Counted from the stretch's first letter, positions 24,581 through 37,280 are shown. The stretch: 64,000 bases of DNA from Lineus longissimus (GCF_910592395.1 NC_088309.1:23624599-23688598), one strand, 5' to 3'. Made by a program: numbers and translations. Notes: generated by a model not told the origin, from the sequence alone.

Positions 24581-25357
24581 ATGATATTGAGAATCATTCA
24601 GGCTTTTGTTACATGGTGTCTTATACTTGGTTGCTTCATACACACGGAGGCTGACCCCATGGATAAACCGAAAGTCACGTGCATTAAGGCCAAGGCGAAG
24701 TGTATCAACAGGGTTGGGTGCAACGCGGCCCTGACCAACTTTTACATCGCATGCAGCAAAATGTTGAACGAGAGGGGAGATGCCTGCACTTTGGATTGCC
24801 AGAGGTCATTAGTATCTCTGTTGACGACCAACGACAACATTGGACAGGAGTTTATCAGCTGTGACTGTGAGGGGAACGCTTATTGTGTGGAACACGCAAA
24901 GCGCATTTTTATCTGTTATCCAGAAGTAATAAAGTATTTAGAGCGGATTAATAGTAGTCAGAGCGTCATCAGCTGCACGCTTGCGCGCCGGATTTGTGAA
25001 GCGGACACGTCGTGCCACACGGCTCTGACTTATTACCAGCAAAACTGTGAGCAGTTATTCAACGGCCACAAGTGTACGCAAAGTTGTAATAACTCCGTAA
25101 AGATCTTATACAATCGTCCAAAAGCCAAAAAGTTATTCATGTGCCGGTGTGAAGGGACAGAAGCGGGTTACGACTGCCAAACTATCAAGGACTACACCAT
25201 GCGGCTGTGTTTCCAGAACCACTCTAACCTTGGATACAACAAGGCAAACGGGAACAACTACCCAACCCCCAGTGCCAGCCACTGTTTAACTTATTCCAAA
25301 GGTATAATATTTTTTCTTCTAGCGGCTTTTTATCTCTTGAACACTGGCTGTTCCTGA
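24581..25357 (+). CDS. GAS1: GAS1-like GDNF-receptor-fold protein, GPI anchored
   Basis: Single uninterrupted exon of 258 codons. Residues 1-24 are a signal peptide. Two GDNF/GAS1 domains follow, each with ten cysteines in the same order: 34, 41, 47, 58, 69, 73, 94, 96, 102, 112 and 132, 139, 145, 156, 165, 169, 188, 190, 199, 210. The pair CxC (CDCEG, CRCEG) marks the centre of each. The last 18 residues are hydrophobic and end the protein without a basic tail, as in GPI-anchor signals. N-glycosylation sites occur near residues 124, 170 and 214. Two domains, no introns and a GPI tail match GAS1 rather than GFR-alpha receptors, which have three domains and introns. Vertebrate GAS1 is a cell-surface co-receptor for Hedgehog and modulates GDNF/RET signalling; a similar role here is inferred. 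No close AATAAA follows; the nearest that I see is at 26178. Confidence 0.87.
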   Translation: MILRIIQAFVTWCLILGCFIHTEADPMDKPKVTCIKAKAKCINRVGCNAALTNFYIACSKMLNERGDACTLDCQRSLVSLLTTNDNIGQEFISCDCEGNAYCVEHAKRIFICYPEVIKYLERINSSQSVISCTLARRICEADTSCHTALTYYQQNCEQLFNGHKCTQSCNNSVKILYNRPKAKKLFMCRCEGTEAGYDCQTIKDYTMRLCFQNHSNLGYNKANGNNYPTPSASHCLTYSKGIIFFLLAAFYLLNTGCS

Positions 25358-28300
25358 TGGAGTTAGTGGTTGCATCGTCGACACCAACATGTAGCTTTGA
25401 TTCATTCAATTCAAACCGCGAAAACATAATGTATTTCAATCTGGAAGTGAACCCTGTACATTTAGACTGTGTATTCTGCCTGTATTCACAGGTACACATG
25501 CTTTCCATCAAGTGACCTACAATAGATACAAACTGTAAATAGATGTTGTAATTTGAGAAAATATTTTTGTCACCGGATTGTATATGTTGTGAAGTGACTC
25601 AGCATCAGTAACAAATGGCACATATCTATCTGTAATGCAAACCCCTTTATTTTCACGAGCCTAATATTTTTACAAGAGGGGTACAACTGCAAACTTTAGG
25701 GGTGCTAAGCCTTAATGTTAAACTTGATGGTTTAATCGTTGGAGAATGCACCCATTTGTAGAAAGAAGTGGAGTCAAAATCTAAAAGGATTTTTCGCAAA
25801 CTTACAGGGTGACGAAACAAAAGGGGTTTACAGTATCTCATTCTACAGGGGCCTTAATCATTGGGAAAAAAAAGATTTTCAATGGAGGAGTGCTCTTTGT
25901 AAACCCCCATTGTACATATTTTCAGTTCTAATTTCTAGAATATAAGAAAGGTATCAAGCAGTTTTTTGTTATTTTTAAAAGATATCTGGTAGTGAATTTC
26001 ATAAATCTATACATGCTGTAGGGGAAGCTGAATTGCAGCCAAAAATGAAAACAATTTACATTATTTTATGAACACCCTGTAAACAAATGGACCTGTATTG
26101 CTTTGTTATGCTTTAAGCTTCCGGAAACAGAACATATGATTTACAGTGGCAAGAAAAAAACTATTATCTATGTATCAAATAAATAGTGAAGGTTACCTTG
26201 AAAACATATTAACGATCTTTTAATTGTCACCTCTCACAACTTTCTTCATCTCACAAGCTTTCTAAATGTGATACTTCATAAGTATAAGATTAATAACGTG
26301 ATCATTTGTGTGTTATTAAAAATGTCTCAGACATATTTTTATAATATTTATTGTCTAGACCTATTCATTTCAAATTCATGATTCCAAAGTTCTTGGCCAG
26401 ATTGTGTTAGCCAAGGCAAATTTCTAATGATGCCTCCTGAAACTGAGTAGAGCAGAACCTCTTTATTAAGGCCGCGATGACACTGCTGAGAATTGCTGTC
26501 CATAACAGAGAAGTGACCTCATTACAGAGGTCAATTTAAATGAAAAGGACGAATTAGGGACTGTGTCCTTAATAGAGAGGATGTGCTGCTCACAGAGGTA
26601 TCCGAATGTGGAAGTTCCACTGTACACACAAGCGAAGGCAACAGAGAGACTTTGTTGCAGAGACATGCAATCATTATCATGGGCGACAAGGGACAATATT
26701 CCAACATCAGCCTCTGACTTAAAAGGGAGCCCTACAGGAACCAGGTAAGTTTGATTAAGTTGCCAACAAGGGTTTCTCCCGTGTGACAGCGACAAAACAA
26801 TTCACACTTGTACAAGTAATAATCAACTTCAATGCTGAATCAATCAGGACACAGACCCCTAACTGTGCATACTAGTCACCTGAAGACTAGCAATTCGACC
26901 CACAGCTCTTGCCTATAGTTCCCCTTTAAAACAAACTGAATTTGTGAAACATCAATCAATGGTGGAATTTCTTGGTTGTGAGGAAGGAATCTGATTCCAC
27001 AGTTTCTTGGTCTGGCGTATCTAGTTCAACTTACTTTCTCCAAGGTAAGGGTAGGTATGAGCGTACAATACAATTATAAGTCACTGACATACAGTTAGGA
27101 TTGGCCTGCAAGCATTGCCACGGTGCATATGACAACCTAGGGTGAACTTAATAGAGAGCAGCAACAATGACACATCAAAGTTGAAAATTCAAAGATGAAT
27201 ATTGTTCTCGGCACAAGGCAAAAAGCACTATTGTCAGACTTGCTTTGAAAGTTTCCAAGGCGTTGACTTGGCGGTAAGGATACACTGCAAGCAACCTCAC
27301 CAGGTGCTATACAGATATTTCAAATCTTGTAACAGGAATAACTAATTATTGAACCAACTGATGCATGTAGTTAATTTCTCAGCCAAGTTCTACTGATGAG
27401 TCAAGTCAGTTTTTGCAAGTTCTGTAAATTACACCTTAACACTCCCACGCCTAACTATTTTTGAGACCTATTTTTAAGGAGTATAAATCTGCTCGAAGAG
27501 TAGTAAATATCCCAGGGGTTTCAAATAAATAGTTCCCACAGTTCCCCACAGCACCTGTCAAAATATTGCGGGAGGTTTGCTTATTTTCAATGATGGGTTT
27601 TCACACTCAAAGTGCCAACATTTTTTTTAATTAGAGAGAATTCGAAAGAAATTTAAATTTTGAGGAAAAATTAACCTCTTAATTAAAGTTATCACATGTT
27701 TTGTTTAAAGTGATCTTTTCCCGCCATGCAAATATCCCTAAAAAGTATATTTTTGTGGCTGTGAAAATATTCCCCCTGACTTCCTGTTCTTTCACTAGAG
27801 TACTTTTAAAGGTGAGCGCAATGTGACCTCCCATTCAACGAATCATCCTAATAATATTTAGCATTTCTTTTAGAGGTATTCGATTGTGTTTGATGACAAT
27901 TTGATCAAAATAATAGATACTAGATCATGCCAATGAATCTCAAACTGGTCTTTTGAGGACAAAGTTACAACCAGACACTTCCAAAAGGCTCAGATTGTAG
28001 AGGTCACTTAAGGATTTCAACTGCCGGTGACACAGACCAAAGACAAGATGATGTCATTGAAGTTGGTAGATTATAGGTTACCGACAGATTGTTTGTTGAG
28101 AAGAAGAATGCTCGATCATGTCATTGTCAGGTGAAAAAGTAGGTTAGACAAGACAGTTTGTTTCCTAAAAAGTCGTGAAAAAAGTTGTACCCATTCAATT
28201 GTGTCAAATAACGGCTTTCTTCTGGCTCCTCTCATTTCGGATAATCTAAAAAGAACCACAATCACATTTTGAATTCATGAGGCCATCATTTAAACGATCT

Positions 28301-29415
28301 GTCATCTGCAGCTGCATCTTGTACAGCCCGTATCAGAAAAATGTCACCCAGAAATATTTATAGGTCAAAGCGAATCCATACTTGGTCAAAGTCATGACTG
28401 AAATGAGCAAGAGTGGTATAGAGATCCTTTTGAAACATTAAGATCCTTGGTGTCAGTGAAAATCAAGTTTGTTGTAAAAAATAGCCACCTATTTTGCATA
28501 AGGAATGGCGAGCATTTTTACTTGGAAGATTTCTATTTCAGCAATATTACCAACAGAAACTTCAGATCTGTACTCCCACAGCTGATACCAATAGGGTTCT
28601 ATGCAAAGAATCTAAAAAAACTCTTCAGATACCATGCTTGAAATATTTCGAAGTTTTGAGAAAACCATCAGCAGGCTTGTGGTAAACTTTCGTTGATGAG
28701 GTATGCCTTTTAAAACCACTTATGTTAAAAGCTTTCATGAATCGAAATATTCTAAAATGGAACAAGAGAAAGGTAGTATGGGTTTCATTCACGCCAATGA
28801 CGCAACATTTTGAAATGCATCGCAGTACATGTACATTGCGTCACATAACATCATCAGACCCACATAGTCTTCGTGATGGTGATGTTTGGTGCAAGACTGC
28901 AGAACGTTTGTGAATACAAGCACCCCTCTGATTGCGGATGTCCTCTGATATCCTAGCCAAAGGGCGTGTATGTTCGGTGCAAGCAATCAAACACAATATA
29001 GAGTGTAGTTTTACTTGGAGAGTTATTTGATATTTTGATTGCACTCTGGCAAGGAAGGAACACCTTAGGGTTGTGTCGTCTAGACGGCAACTCGGCTACT
29101 GTTACCTAGACGTACCAAGGCTGGCCTCCACTTAGTCACGACTGGACAGACATTGGGGTACCTTTCGGAAGCACTTCACCACATTAGCATCTACCACTGG
29201 ACAGACCACCTTCAGCCGTTGGTAGTTACCAATAGCAATGAGCCACAACCCTGTGGCAGTGGATTTCCAGCTTTATTCATACACCATCCTGGTTGCTTTT
29301 TAACATCAATAGTAACTATATCCAGAGGATACAATAGAGCTGAATGCATGACAATCAAACAAGTGTGAAGAAAGTACACGGCTTGCTGGCACTATCAAAA
29401 ACAACAACTATCACA
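25358..29415. other. Gene desert 3' of the GAS1-like gene
   Basis: AT-rich, with no supported exons on either strand. The first part is probably the 3' untranslated region of the GAS1-like gene. Any regulatory elements for it could lie here, but nothing in the sequence alone identifies them. Confidence 0.45.
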
Positions 29416-29506
29416 TCGAGGGTTTGGAGCACAATTGCGATATGTCACAAATTTGCAAAATTGAGATTTTCAGCCAAAACGTCATTGTTTTGAATGCTCT
29501 TTCTTC

Positions 29507-29728
29507 TGTGCACACTTGTGATATGTCCTGAAGCTTCCTTTCTATCAAAGTAGGCATTTTGAATTGTGACATGTCCACCAAGACAGAAGTGGTCAGAGCA
29601 CAATTCAGTTATGTCCGGACATATAGCATATGTGCACCAAATGGACTGTGCAGTATGTGCACAAATGTGATACGTCCGGACATATTCTTTTTGTGCATGA
29701 ATGGCTCATGAAGAAATGTGGACATATC
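29507..29728. repeat. Left subterminal array of TIR-like motifs
   Basis: Copies of a motif approximating GAGCACAAATGTGATATGTCC follow the left end of the transposon: 29507-29528, 29561-29576 (partial), 29596-29616, 29657-29677, and an inverted partial copy near 29719. A near-perfect copy sits at the other end at 32580-32600. Such arrays are usually transposase-binding sites. Confidence 0.7.
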
Positions 29729-30201
29729 ACAGTGACTTGAGAGGTGCATGACCTTGATCTTAAGACAAAACACCCTGGAGCCATCTTTTAGCAATAATTC
29801 GAATTACAAAGGCCCATGTGGTTCAGGCCTGCTGCTTATTTCCTTTGTTTCTCAATTTATACGAATATTGTTGGAATTTAAGGTAAGCAATTAAGTTGCT
29901 CCTGCAGCATTGCCCCCAATGACAGGTTTAGTCATTATAACTAGGCCTCCTTTTTAAACTAATCAATGAAACAATAAGTTCCTGAAGCCAGTCAGCCATC
30001 AGCCTCTTTGTAGCTGGGTGACCTAAATTGCAATGTACAGCCTGGCCTTGATCAAAAAGGTATGAATAGGATGACGTTAGTTGCACTGATTAACTCTTTA
30101 AATGCTGCACATGGCAGAGTCAGGAGTCAATCGATTAGAAAAAAAGCAAAGTCATTTAATAAAAAAAGCAAGGACCTAATTTGGTTTGGTCGTCTTTCAG
30201 G

Positions 30202-32113
30202 ATGGCCGACAGTTTCAAGAAAATCATTGGCCTTGATGCAGTGCTTGCAACCATATTGGAGAGATTATCTGATGACGAGTCTGATTCAGAGATAATCGAA
30301 CCAGAGAGAGATGACGATGACGTGATCCAAGCTGTTGTCACGAAGTATGTCGAGATTCATAACTCCTTGCAAAGCCACCATCCTAATCATGATGGCACAA
30401 GCAGAGATGATATAACTCAAGAACCCAACGAACCCAGCGATCCAGATTATGAACCTGCAGATGATTCTCTTCAGGACGAAACTGAAACAGAAGATGTCGC
30501 TGATGTCATTCCTACTGTCGAAGCTGCCACTGGAGCAGCCCCGGACGTTGATGCTAATCCAGTTCAAGCTCCTGCCCTCCATCCTGATGACGTTCAAGCT
30601 CCTGCTGGCAATCCTGATGACGCTCAAGCTCCGGCTGGCAATCCTGATGACGCTCAAGCTCCGGCTGGCAATCCAGCTGCACCTGATGCCGCCGCGCCTG
30701 TTCGAGGGAGAAAAAGGCAACGAGATCCATCATCGTGGAAGCGGAACGTACGACATCGTAATCGTTGTGCTGGAGCTGAGTACACCACAAGAAAAGGAAA
30801 GGTTGTTGCAGCAAAGAAACCATTGGCTTGCCGTTGTACCCAAAATGGATGTCGTTTTAAATGTCGTGAAAAAGTAACTGAAGAAATGAGGGGTGTCTTA
30901 TGCCAAGAGTACTATGAGCTTGCTAATAGAGACCAGCAAAATAGCTTCATTGTTTCTATGGTCGACGAGTCAACCGTCGAACGACACCGCAGTCGCAAAA
31001 ACGTTGCGAAAAAAACAAAAGGAAAATCATGCTTGTATCACTTCTCTTTCAATAATGAAAAGCATCGGATTTGCAAGATGTTCTTTCTGAAGACACTTGC
31101 CATAAGCAACAGTGTCGTCGAGTACGCTCTGAAAGGAGACAAGAAGAAGACAAGAAGACAAGAAGACAAGAAGAAGACAAAAAGAAGACAAGAGGAAAGC
31201 CAAGGAAGGCGACGACTACCATGCAGTCTCATTCGACCTGGAGGCAGTGCTGACCACTCCATTCGCAGGAGATGCACAGATTTATTATAAAAGAAAACTT
31301 GCAGTTTATAACTTCACTATCTATAATCAAGCAACAACTGCTGGGCATTGCTATCTGTGGGATGAAACAGAAGGTGGTAGAGGGGCAAATGAGATTGCAA
31401 CTGCCCTTCTTGACTATCTGCAAAGATTGCCGCAAGAGGTTCGCCACTTCACTAGTTTCTCCGATACCTGTGGAGGACAGAATCGGAATCAGTTCATGGC
31501 AGGTGCCATGCTATACGCTGTTCAGAAAATTCCCAACCTTGAAGTAGTTGACCTGAAGTACATGGAATCTGGCCATAGTTACCTGGAGGCCGATTCCATG
31601 CATGCAACCATTGAAGGGGCCAGACGACATCAAAAGGTTTACACAACCAGGGAATGGGAAGTGCTCATAAGAGGAGCCAGAAAAGTCAACCCCCCGTATG
31701 AGGTGAATGTCCTTAAGCACGGCAACTTCCTGAACGTCAAGGAAATGAGCAGCTCCATCATAAAAAACCGCACAAGAAATCGAGATGGAGAGCAAGTCAA
31801 CTGGCTGAGCATAAAGTGGTTGAGATTCGAAAAGGCTAAGCCATACGTCATTCAATATAAATACGGCATCCAACAAGATGAGTTCATGCAGATTATGGTA
31901 CAAGCAGACCGAGGTAGACGCAGGTCTATTGAAAACACTCCCCTTGGTCCCTTGTATACGAGCCGCCGCCCAATCACCAAGGAGAAGAAGAATGATCTAC
32001 TCGACTTACTCCGCTCCAGGGTCATTCCATCCGATTACAGAGTATTCTATGAAGGTCTACCATCAACCCAACATGGGACCACTGTAGGATGGGAGGAGAA
32101 TGAGGAGACTTAG
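30202..32113 (+). pseudogene. Frameshifted transposase-like gene (DDE/RNase H-like)
   Basis: Two parts in different frames. Part 1 (30202 to about 31131) starts MADSFKKIIG, has an acidic stretch, a run of three to four NPDDAQAPAG-type repeats, and then a zinc-finger-like cysteine cluster (CRCTQNGCRFKC) and a helical segment ending near ISNSVVEYALK. Part 2 (about 31205-32113, frame +1 relative to part 1) has SFDLEAVL (Asp at 31235), SDTCGGQNRN (Asp at 31463) and the block SGHSYLEADSMHATIE (Asp at 31592), which together look like a DDE/RNase H-type catalytic core. I recall the same blocks in a widespread group of animal transposase-like proteins (DUF7869-type); that name is from memory. Between the parts a (GACAAGAAGAA)-rich tract at about 31134-31200 replaces the linker region expected in that group and shifts frame. 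The copy is probably inactive. Confidence 0.72.
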
Positions 32114-32806
32114 ACAATTCAGATTAGGATCAAGAATCAGTTTCATTAAGCATATTAACTGAGAGACTTCCTTAAGGGAAACACCTAGAGTAATGTATAA
32201 TAATTCATCTGCTGTCCTTCGGAAAGCGTAGTTTCTCAGTGTGGAGGAGCGATGTTTGAATAAATAGTGTAGCTCAATACCGTATGAAAAATTCTAGTGA
32301 ATATTCTTTGAAATGCTATTGATAGAATTCAATACATTTTGATACGCAGAAGAAAATGAATTATGTTGACGTTTGCGAATGAACTGATCCTTTCTTTATA
32401 GGTGTATAGGTTTTTTAGTTTTATAGATTATTTGCAACTTTATTGAGTCATGTTGTCCAGATGGTGTAATAATACTGTGTAAAGGATTTTTCTTATTTTT
32501 ACAGGGTATTCACCCATCATTAAACTAAATTTAGCCAATAAATTGCGTATTTCAGTTTGTGATAATGTCCAAATCTTCCGAGCACAAATGTGATATGTCC
32601 ATATTTTGGCATCCATGGCTGTTATGTAACATACCATCATGACATAAACCAGTTGAAATTGAAGGTATGTGTTATGCCCAACATTGTCTAGGCTGATTTT
32701 AAAATACTTTGGATACCTGATTTAATATTACTAATGAAAATCTTAAAATGCAATTTTCTCAGAAGTGCTAAAATGGACATGAAGCAATTGTGCTCCAGAC
32801 CCTCGA

Positions 32807-35800
32807 CATATCAACCCAAAAGTAAACCTGCCACTCAATGTTAAAAGGTGTCAATCAGACTGTCTTGAGAAAGTTGATTGGCAGGTTAAGTATGGCCACT
32901 TCAACACCAGTATTCTTTGCAATCAGAAATGTTGTCTTTTGATGTATCAACTGCAAATCGGACTTGGCTTTTTGGGTATACTGCATCAGGATTGTTCCTG
33001 ACTTGCTCCTTAATGTGCCCTGAACGTACCTTGAGCATCTATAGTACCCCTGATACGAAACAGCTTATACGAAACAGCTTATTGATCAATTATCCAGTAA
33101 GCCCCTGACGATGGCTGGAGACAGATCTATCTTTCATTGCCTCGCGGTATTTGCACATATTGATACCGATAGTTCCCCAGATCACTTCAGCAGATCCTTC
33201 CACACCATTCTGGATTATGCAACCTACAAACAGATATCATAGGACAAACCCAGGCAACCAACATGGTGGGGCAGATGCACCCTTTGAAGTGCTGCACTTT
33301 TCAGGCCTCTTCTATGCAGCAATCTTGTCGATCATGTCATAGGGATTAGCTAAAGCACTCTGCTGGTTGTCAACACTTTCAACTGGGTAGCTTGTGAGAT
33401 ACCCTTTAGCATTAAGTCCGAGCAATATTTCACAACAGAATTCACAACAGTCACAGCCCTGCAGCAGAAAGACATCCAATCCAGATCTTTTTCAAGATGC
33501 CTGGCTTCCTCCAACACAATCCAAACAGGGAAGGCTAGCCCAAATGAATCAGCCGCAAGAAAGGACTCACCGATGGGACATAATCACAAACAATCTAACT
33601 TTGCACAAAGATTTCCCAAGAAAGCTGTTCTGATCAATATGCAGACATGCACGCGATCTCTCAATCTTCGCCAGATTAGTAATTTCCCAACCGCACAGAA
33701 GCTGTTCTGCAAAGCCGAAAGACATGCCTGGACATCAGCTTGAACAAGAAGGCAAGGTTTTTTTCCTTGCTATCATGGTATCAAAGAAGAATATGCTACT
33801 GTTTATTGTCTCTTTAATGGACAAAGCACGAGGGCGAGGACAAGCTGACCAGCATTAAAAGATTTTGTAACCTGCCTGCTCTAGGTTTTCCTCAACAGCC
33901 AGGCTTAGTGCTTTATATAACGAGCATGTCCAATCGGAAAATGGTATGACGCCTGAGGAAATCGAGGATATTGATGAGATTCTTCACCAGGCCACGTGAC
34001 CAGGCAAGCAATGCGATCAACCGCTTAAAGCAAGGGTTTGAAGCCTTCCATCTATTCAATTAAAATGACAAAAATCATCTCAAACACCAGTAACATTAAT
34101 CTATCAAAAACAATTAACAACTTCATTAATTTAGCAAAAACTTTCATAACAAAATGACACGAAATGAACCATCTTTAGATACAATATTGGAATTTGGTAA
34201 TTGATTAAGAATGTTGCCATGGTGACCAGGTATTGGTAGGCCATGGTTGTCCTGGGGGTAAGCAGGTGTCAAAGCAGTAAACACTGTGTTTGCATCTTCA
34301 TGATTATATATTAACTGTCCCGAGGGACATACTCGTTCATCAGATTTGCTCTCTTGCAAAGTGAATGCTACAAGGACGGCAGTTTCTAGCCCTTCCGCGT
34401 CTAGCAGAAAACACCCCTGCTGCATCATAAAGATACCAAGGATCTGCATCCAAAATTACCCCAAGGCCCTGATATCCCCACTGTCACTGCACAAAAGATT
34501 TGAACCAAAAAGAGCCAGGGGTGTGAAGCACCCATTAGGTTATGTCATCGGTGGATCATTCATTGCCCTCATAAGGAAAAGATCCAAATTTGGCAAGGCA
34601 GATTCAAAAGATGACGATTTTGTGATGGGAAGCCGCGCTTCGATTCACATTGTCAAGACAATGTAACTTCACAGAAATTGGGGACGTAGGGGTTTGTCGC
34701 GAGTGTGGAGACTCCTAATTAAAGGCAATAGTTAAGAGATAAATATGAACACAACGTTATTTGCCAAGCAACAGGACGTGTGAATGTTTAACTGATAGTT
34801 AAATCATTGATGGGTCGCTTGTCAGAATTTGAGCTTGTATTCTTAGAGCAGATAATTAAGCAACAGAACAAATTTCTACTCATTTTCACCACCACCACCA
34901 CCTCCTCCCCAATGGAAATGAATTTTTTATTGCTACACACCCTGGTATTCAGGAGTCCATCAACCATCCAACAAAGAACTCTTGTATTGGAATGCCTCAT
35001 AACTCAAAAGTAAGAATTCTGCCGTCCCAGACACTCCCAAAGTTACACAATTTGTCAGAAAAAAGGCGCCTTTATTAGAAATGATTTGTATAGAATCTCA
35101 TATGAATGAGATCTGAATCATAAATAACATGTTCATGACCAAAACTGCCCCAAAAATGGACAATGTCTAGATATTTTTTGTGGCATATTCTCTTGAATCC
35201 TGGTTCATTTCTGAATGCAGCCATCAGAAATACTTGTATCAAAAGCTTTTCTTTTGTAATCTCAACTCACATTTTTCATTCGTGCCTTTTATAAACTTCA
35301 GTATCTTTCTTAAGAAATTTGGGAAAGTGAACACAATAAGAGACAAAAAGTGCTTCAGTTTTTAAAATAACAAGACACATATTTCTCTGGCACCTCACTG
35401 ATATAAGGTCCAGCAAACTGTGTCTTAGCGTTTGTGATCCCAATTTGGTCATCTGACAAGGGCAATGGATATAAAAGTCTACCTTTTCAATTCGTTACTT
35501 AACTCCAAACTGAGGGAAATTTTCTTATTCTATGACAATGAGTTGAAAATTTAGGTACAGACATGATATGTTCCTTTACCGTATTCATTTAGTTTTTCGT
35601 GTCCACACCTAAAATTCAACATATTTTCACTTTTGTCTTATTCCCAGATCCACCCAAGAAAGCATTATTTTAAAGATGCATAGAGCTTTTCCCCACACAC
35701 CACTTGGCATGGCTGATCACAGCAGGTAAGAACACAGGAAGTACACTACACAGCTTCTGCCAGATACAGAAGAGCTACAGAGATCATTCATCATCAATGA

Positions 35801-36971
35801 CATCTCAACACAACTGCGGCTGACGGGCCAACACAAGAAAATGAAAAACTACCAGTATCAAATAGGTGCCCATGTCATTTATAATCAGCAAAAAAGTAAA
35901 TTTCTGAAATTCTGGTTGGAAATTTGTCTAATGAGGTGTTGGTTAGAAATTTCAACACAGAATGTGGGTTGTAAAGATTTGTTCAACCTTTGACTGCCAA
36001 GTAGATGTCAATCTTGGTCAGAGCCACACCCTGGAAATTCAAGACCAATGAAATTCTTTTAAAAGTTTTACAGACTTGAAAAAATCATTTATATTCAAGC
36101 CTTTTCTCTATTTCGAAAAAAAAATTTGAAGTGGACTATGCATATTTGTAATATATTCTTTGACCTTGTTTGTTGTATTCTGCTGGGGTTAAGCCAAATG
36201 CATAAAACTGTAGTCCCTGATCAGAGAAAGGTATAGGCAAATTTGAACCAGCTGCCACCACTTCCACGATAAATTTCTATCAAAAGCATCATTAGGCTCA
36301 ATGAGCACCGGAATTAGAAAATAAAAGGGCCAACCTGATTTTCTGACAAAAAAAATCATGTGGGACAGTGAGCCCATTTATCTGCACAACATCGTTAATG
36401 CTCATGTTGCAAACTTTCAAAACGGAAATTCATTCCCAAGAGAATTTGTTAGCCCTTTGACCAAATTTTCAATTGATGCACTTAGCTGAGCAGTTGAACT
36501 AGCAATTAGTCTATTTATATTTCTAATGGAGTTAGCTCAATTACAGGATTCTGTCAAATGAAGCGTTGATGATGACAATTAGGTGATGATAGTCGAGGAT
36601 GCAGCTTGGTGTCTGTCCAGCTGACCTGGACAATCCATGGGAAAGAGGACACCAAGAGGAACAGTTCGGGAAAATCATGACAGATTTTGATATGCCATAT
36701 CTAAGGCAAGGCTATCTGTTATGTTATACCAGAAATATTGTACGAAGAGTCACATCTGATTTCCTGTCCAGGGGGCACTGCAGGAATACAGGCAGAAGCG
36801 TACAACTGCAGATAAACAATGTACATCCCAAACTGTACGCAAACAGTTGGTACAATGTTGTTGCATCCAGGAACTTGCCTCAACATTCTTACTTAAGCAT
36901 CAACTGTGTAATTCTGTAGCAAATTTACAATGTAAGAATGCAAGCCTCATGCTCAACCCTAATCTTTCAAC
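32807..36971. other. Gene desert right of the transposon
   Basis: No supported gene. The stretch contains a short direct repeat (ATACGAAACAGCTTAT) at 33054-33082 and a (CAC)n tract near 34887-34905. Open frames are below 110 codons and lack domains or splice signals. Confidence 0.4.
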
Positions 36972-37111
36972 ACCAGGCCCCAGGTTGTTAGAAAGCATGT
37001 TAGCTCTTAACATCATGCTGACATGTCATTTCATGTACATCTATCATATGTAACAACATGTCAACATGATGTTATGAGAGAAAATGCTTTCTAACAACCG
37101 GGCCCTGGGTG
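36972..37111. mobile_element. Foldback/MITE-like element, about 140 bp
   Basis: A near-perfect hairpin. The left arm begins CCAGGCCCCAGGTTGTTAGA and reaches to about 37026; the right arm (about 37056-37111) is its reverse complement with few differences (GGTTGTTAGAAAGCAT in both). No coding potential. No target duplication could be fixed. Confidence 0.68.
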
Positions 37112-37117
37112 TGCAGG

Positions 37118-37280
37118 ACCAGGGCCCGGTTGTTCAAAAGCACAAGAGTCACGTTATCCCTAACAGTTACGTTAAGTATCCTTGAGGACGTTATCTCTTT
37201 CATTTAGACCCATTAAAATTTTCATGTTAAGACTTAACGTCTCCGTTAAAGCTAACAATACATTTGAACAACTCAGCCCA
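37118..37280. mobile_element. Second foldback/MITE-like element with related ends
   Basis: Starts near GGGCCCGGTTGTTCAAAAGC and ends near TTTGAACAACTCAGCCC, which are inverted copies. Inner blocks also pair (GTTAACGT-like motifs around 37171 and 37224-37250). Its ends resemble the terminal GGTTGTT of the neighbouring hairpin, so the two elements are probably of the same group inserted side by side. Confidence 0.6.

Larger units (their letters stand above)
29416..32806 (+). mobile_element. DNA transposon with 27-bp TIRs flanked by TCGA
   Basis: The element spans 29420-32802. Its two ends are inverted copies: GGGTTTGGAGCACAATTGC at 29420-29438 against the reverse complement of 32784-32802, and the match continues with ATGTC, 23 of the first 27 positions agreeing. 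TCGA lies immediately outside both ends (29416-29419 and 32803-32806). Because TCGA is palindromic it can be a 4-bp target-site duplication or the outer part of the repeat. Inside is a transposase-like gene in two frames (30202-32113). Both ends also carry internal copies of the terminal motif. I cannot place it in a named superfamily with confidence. Confidence 0.85.

Noticed and set aside
30286-30877. Frames on both strands overlapping the transposase N-terminus
   Set aside because: Shadows of the short tandem repeats (NPDDAQAPAG) in other frames.
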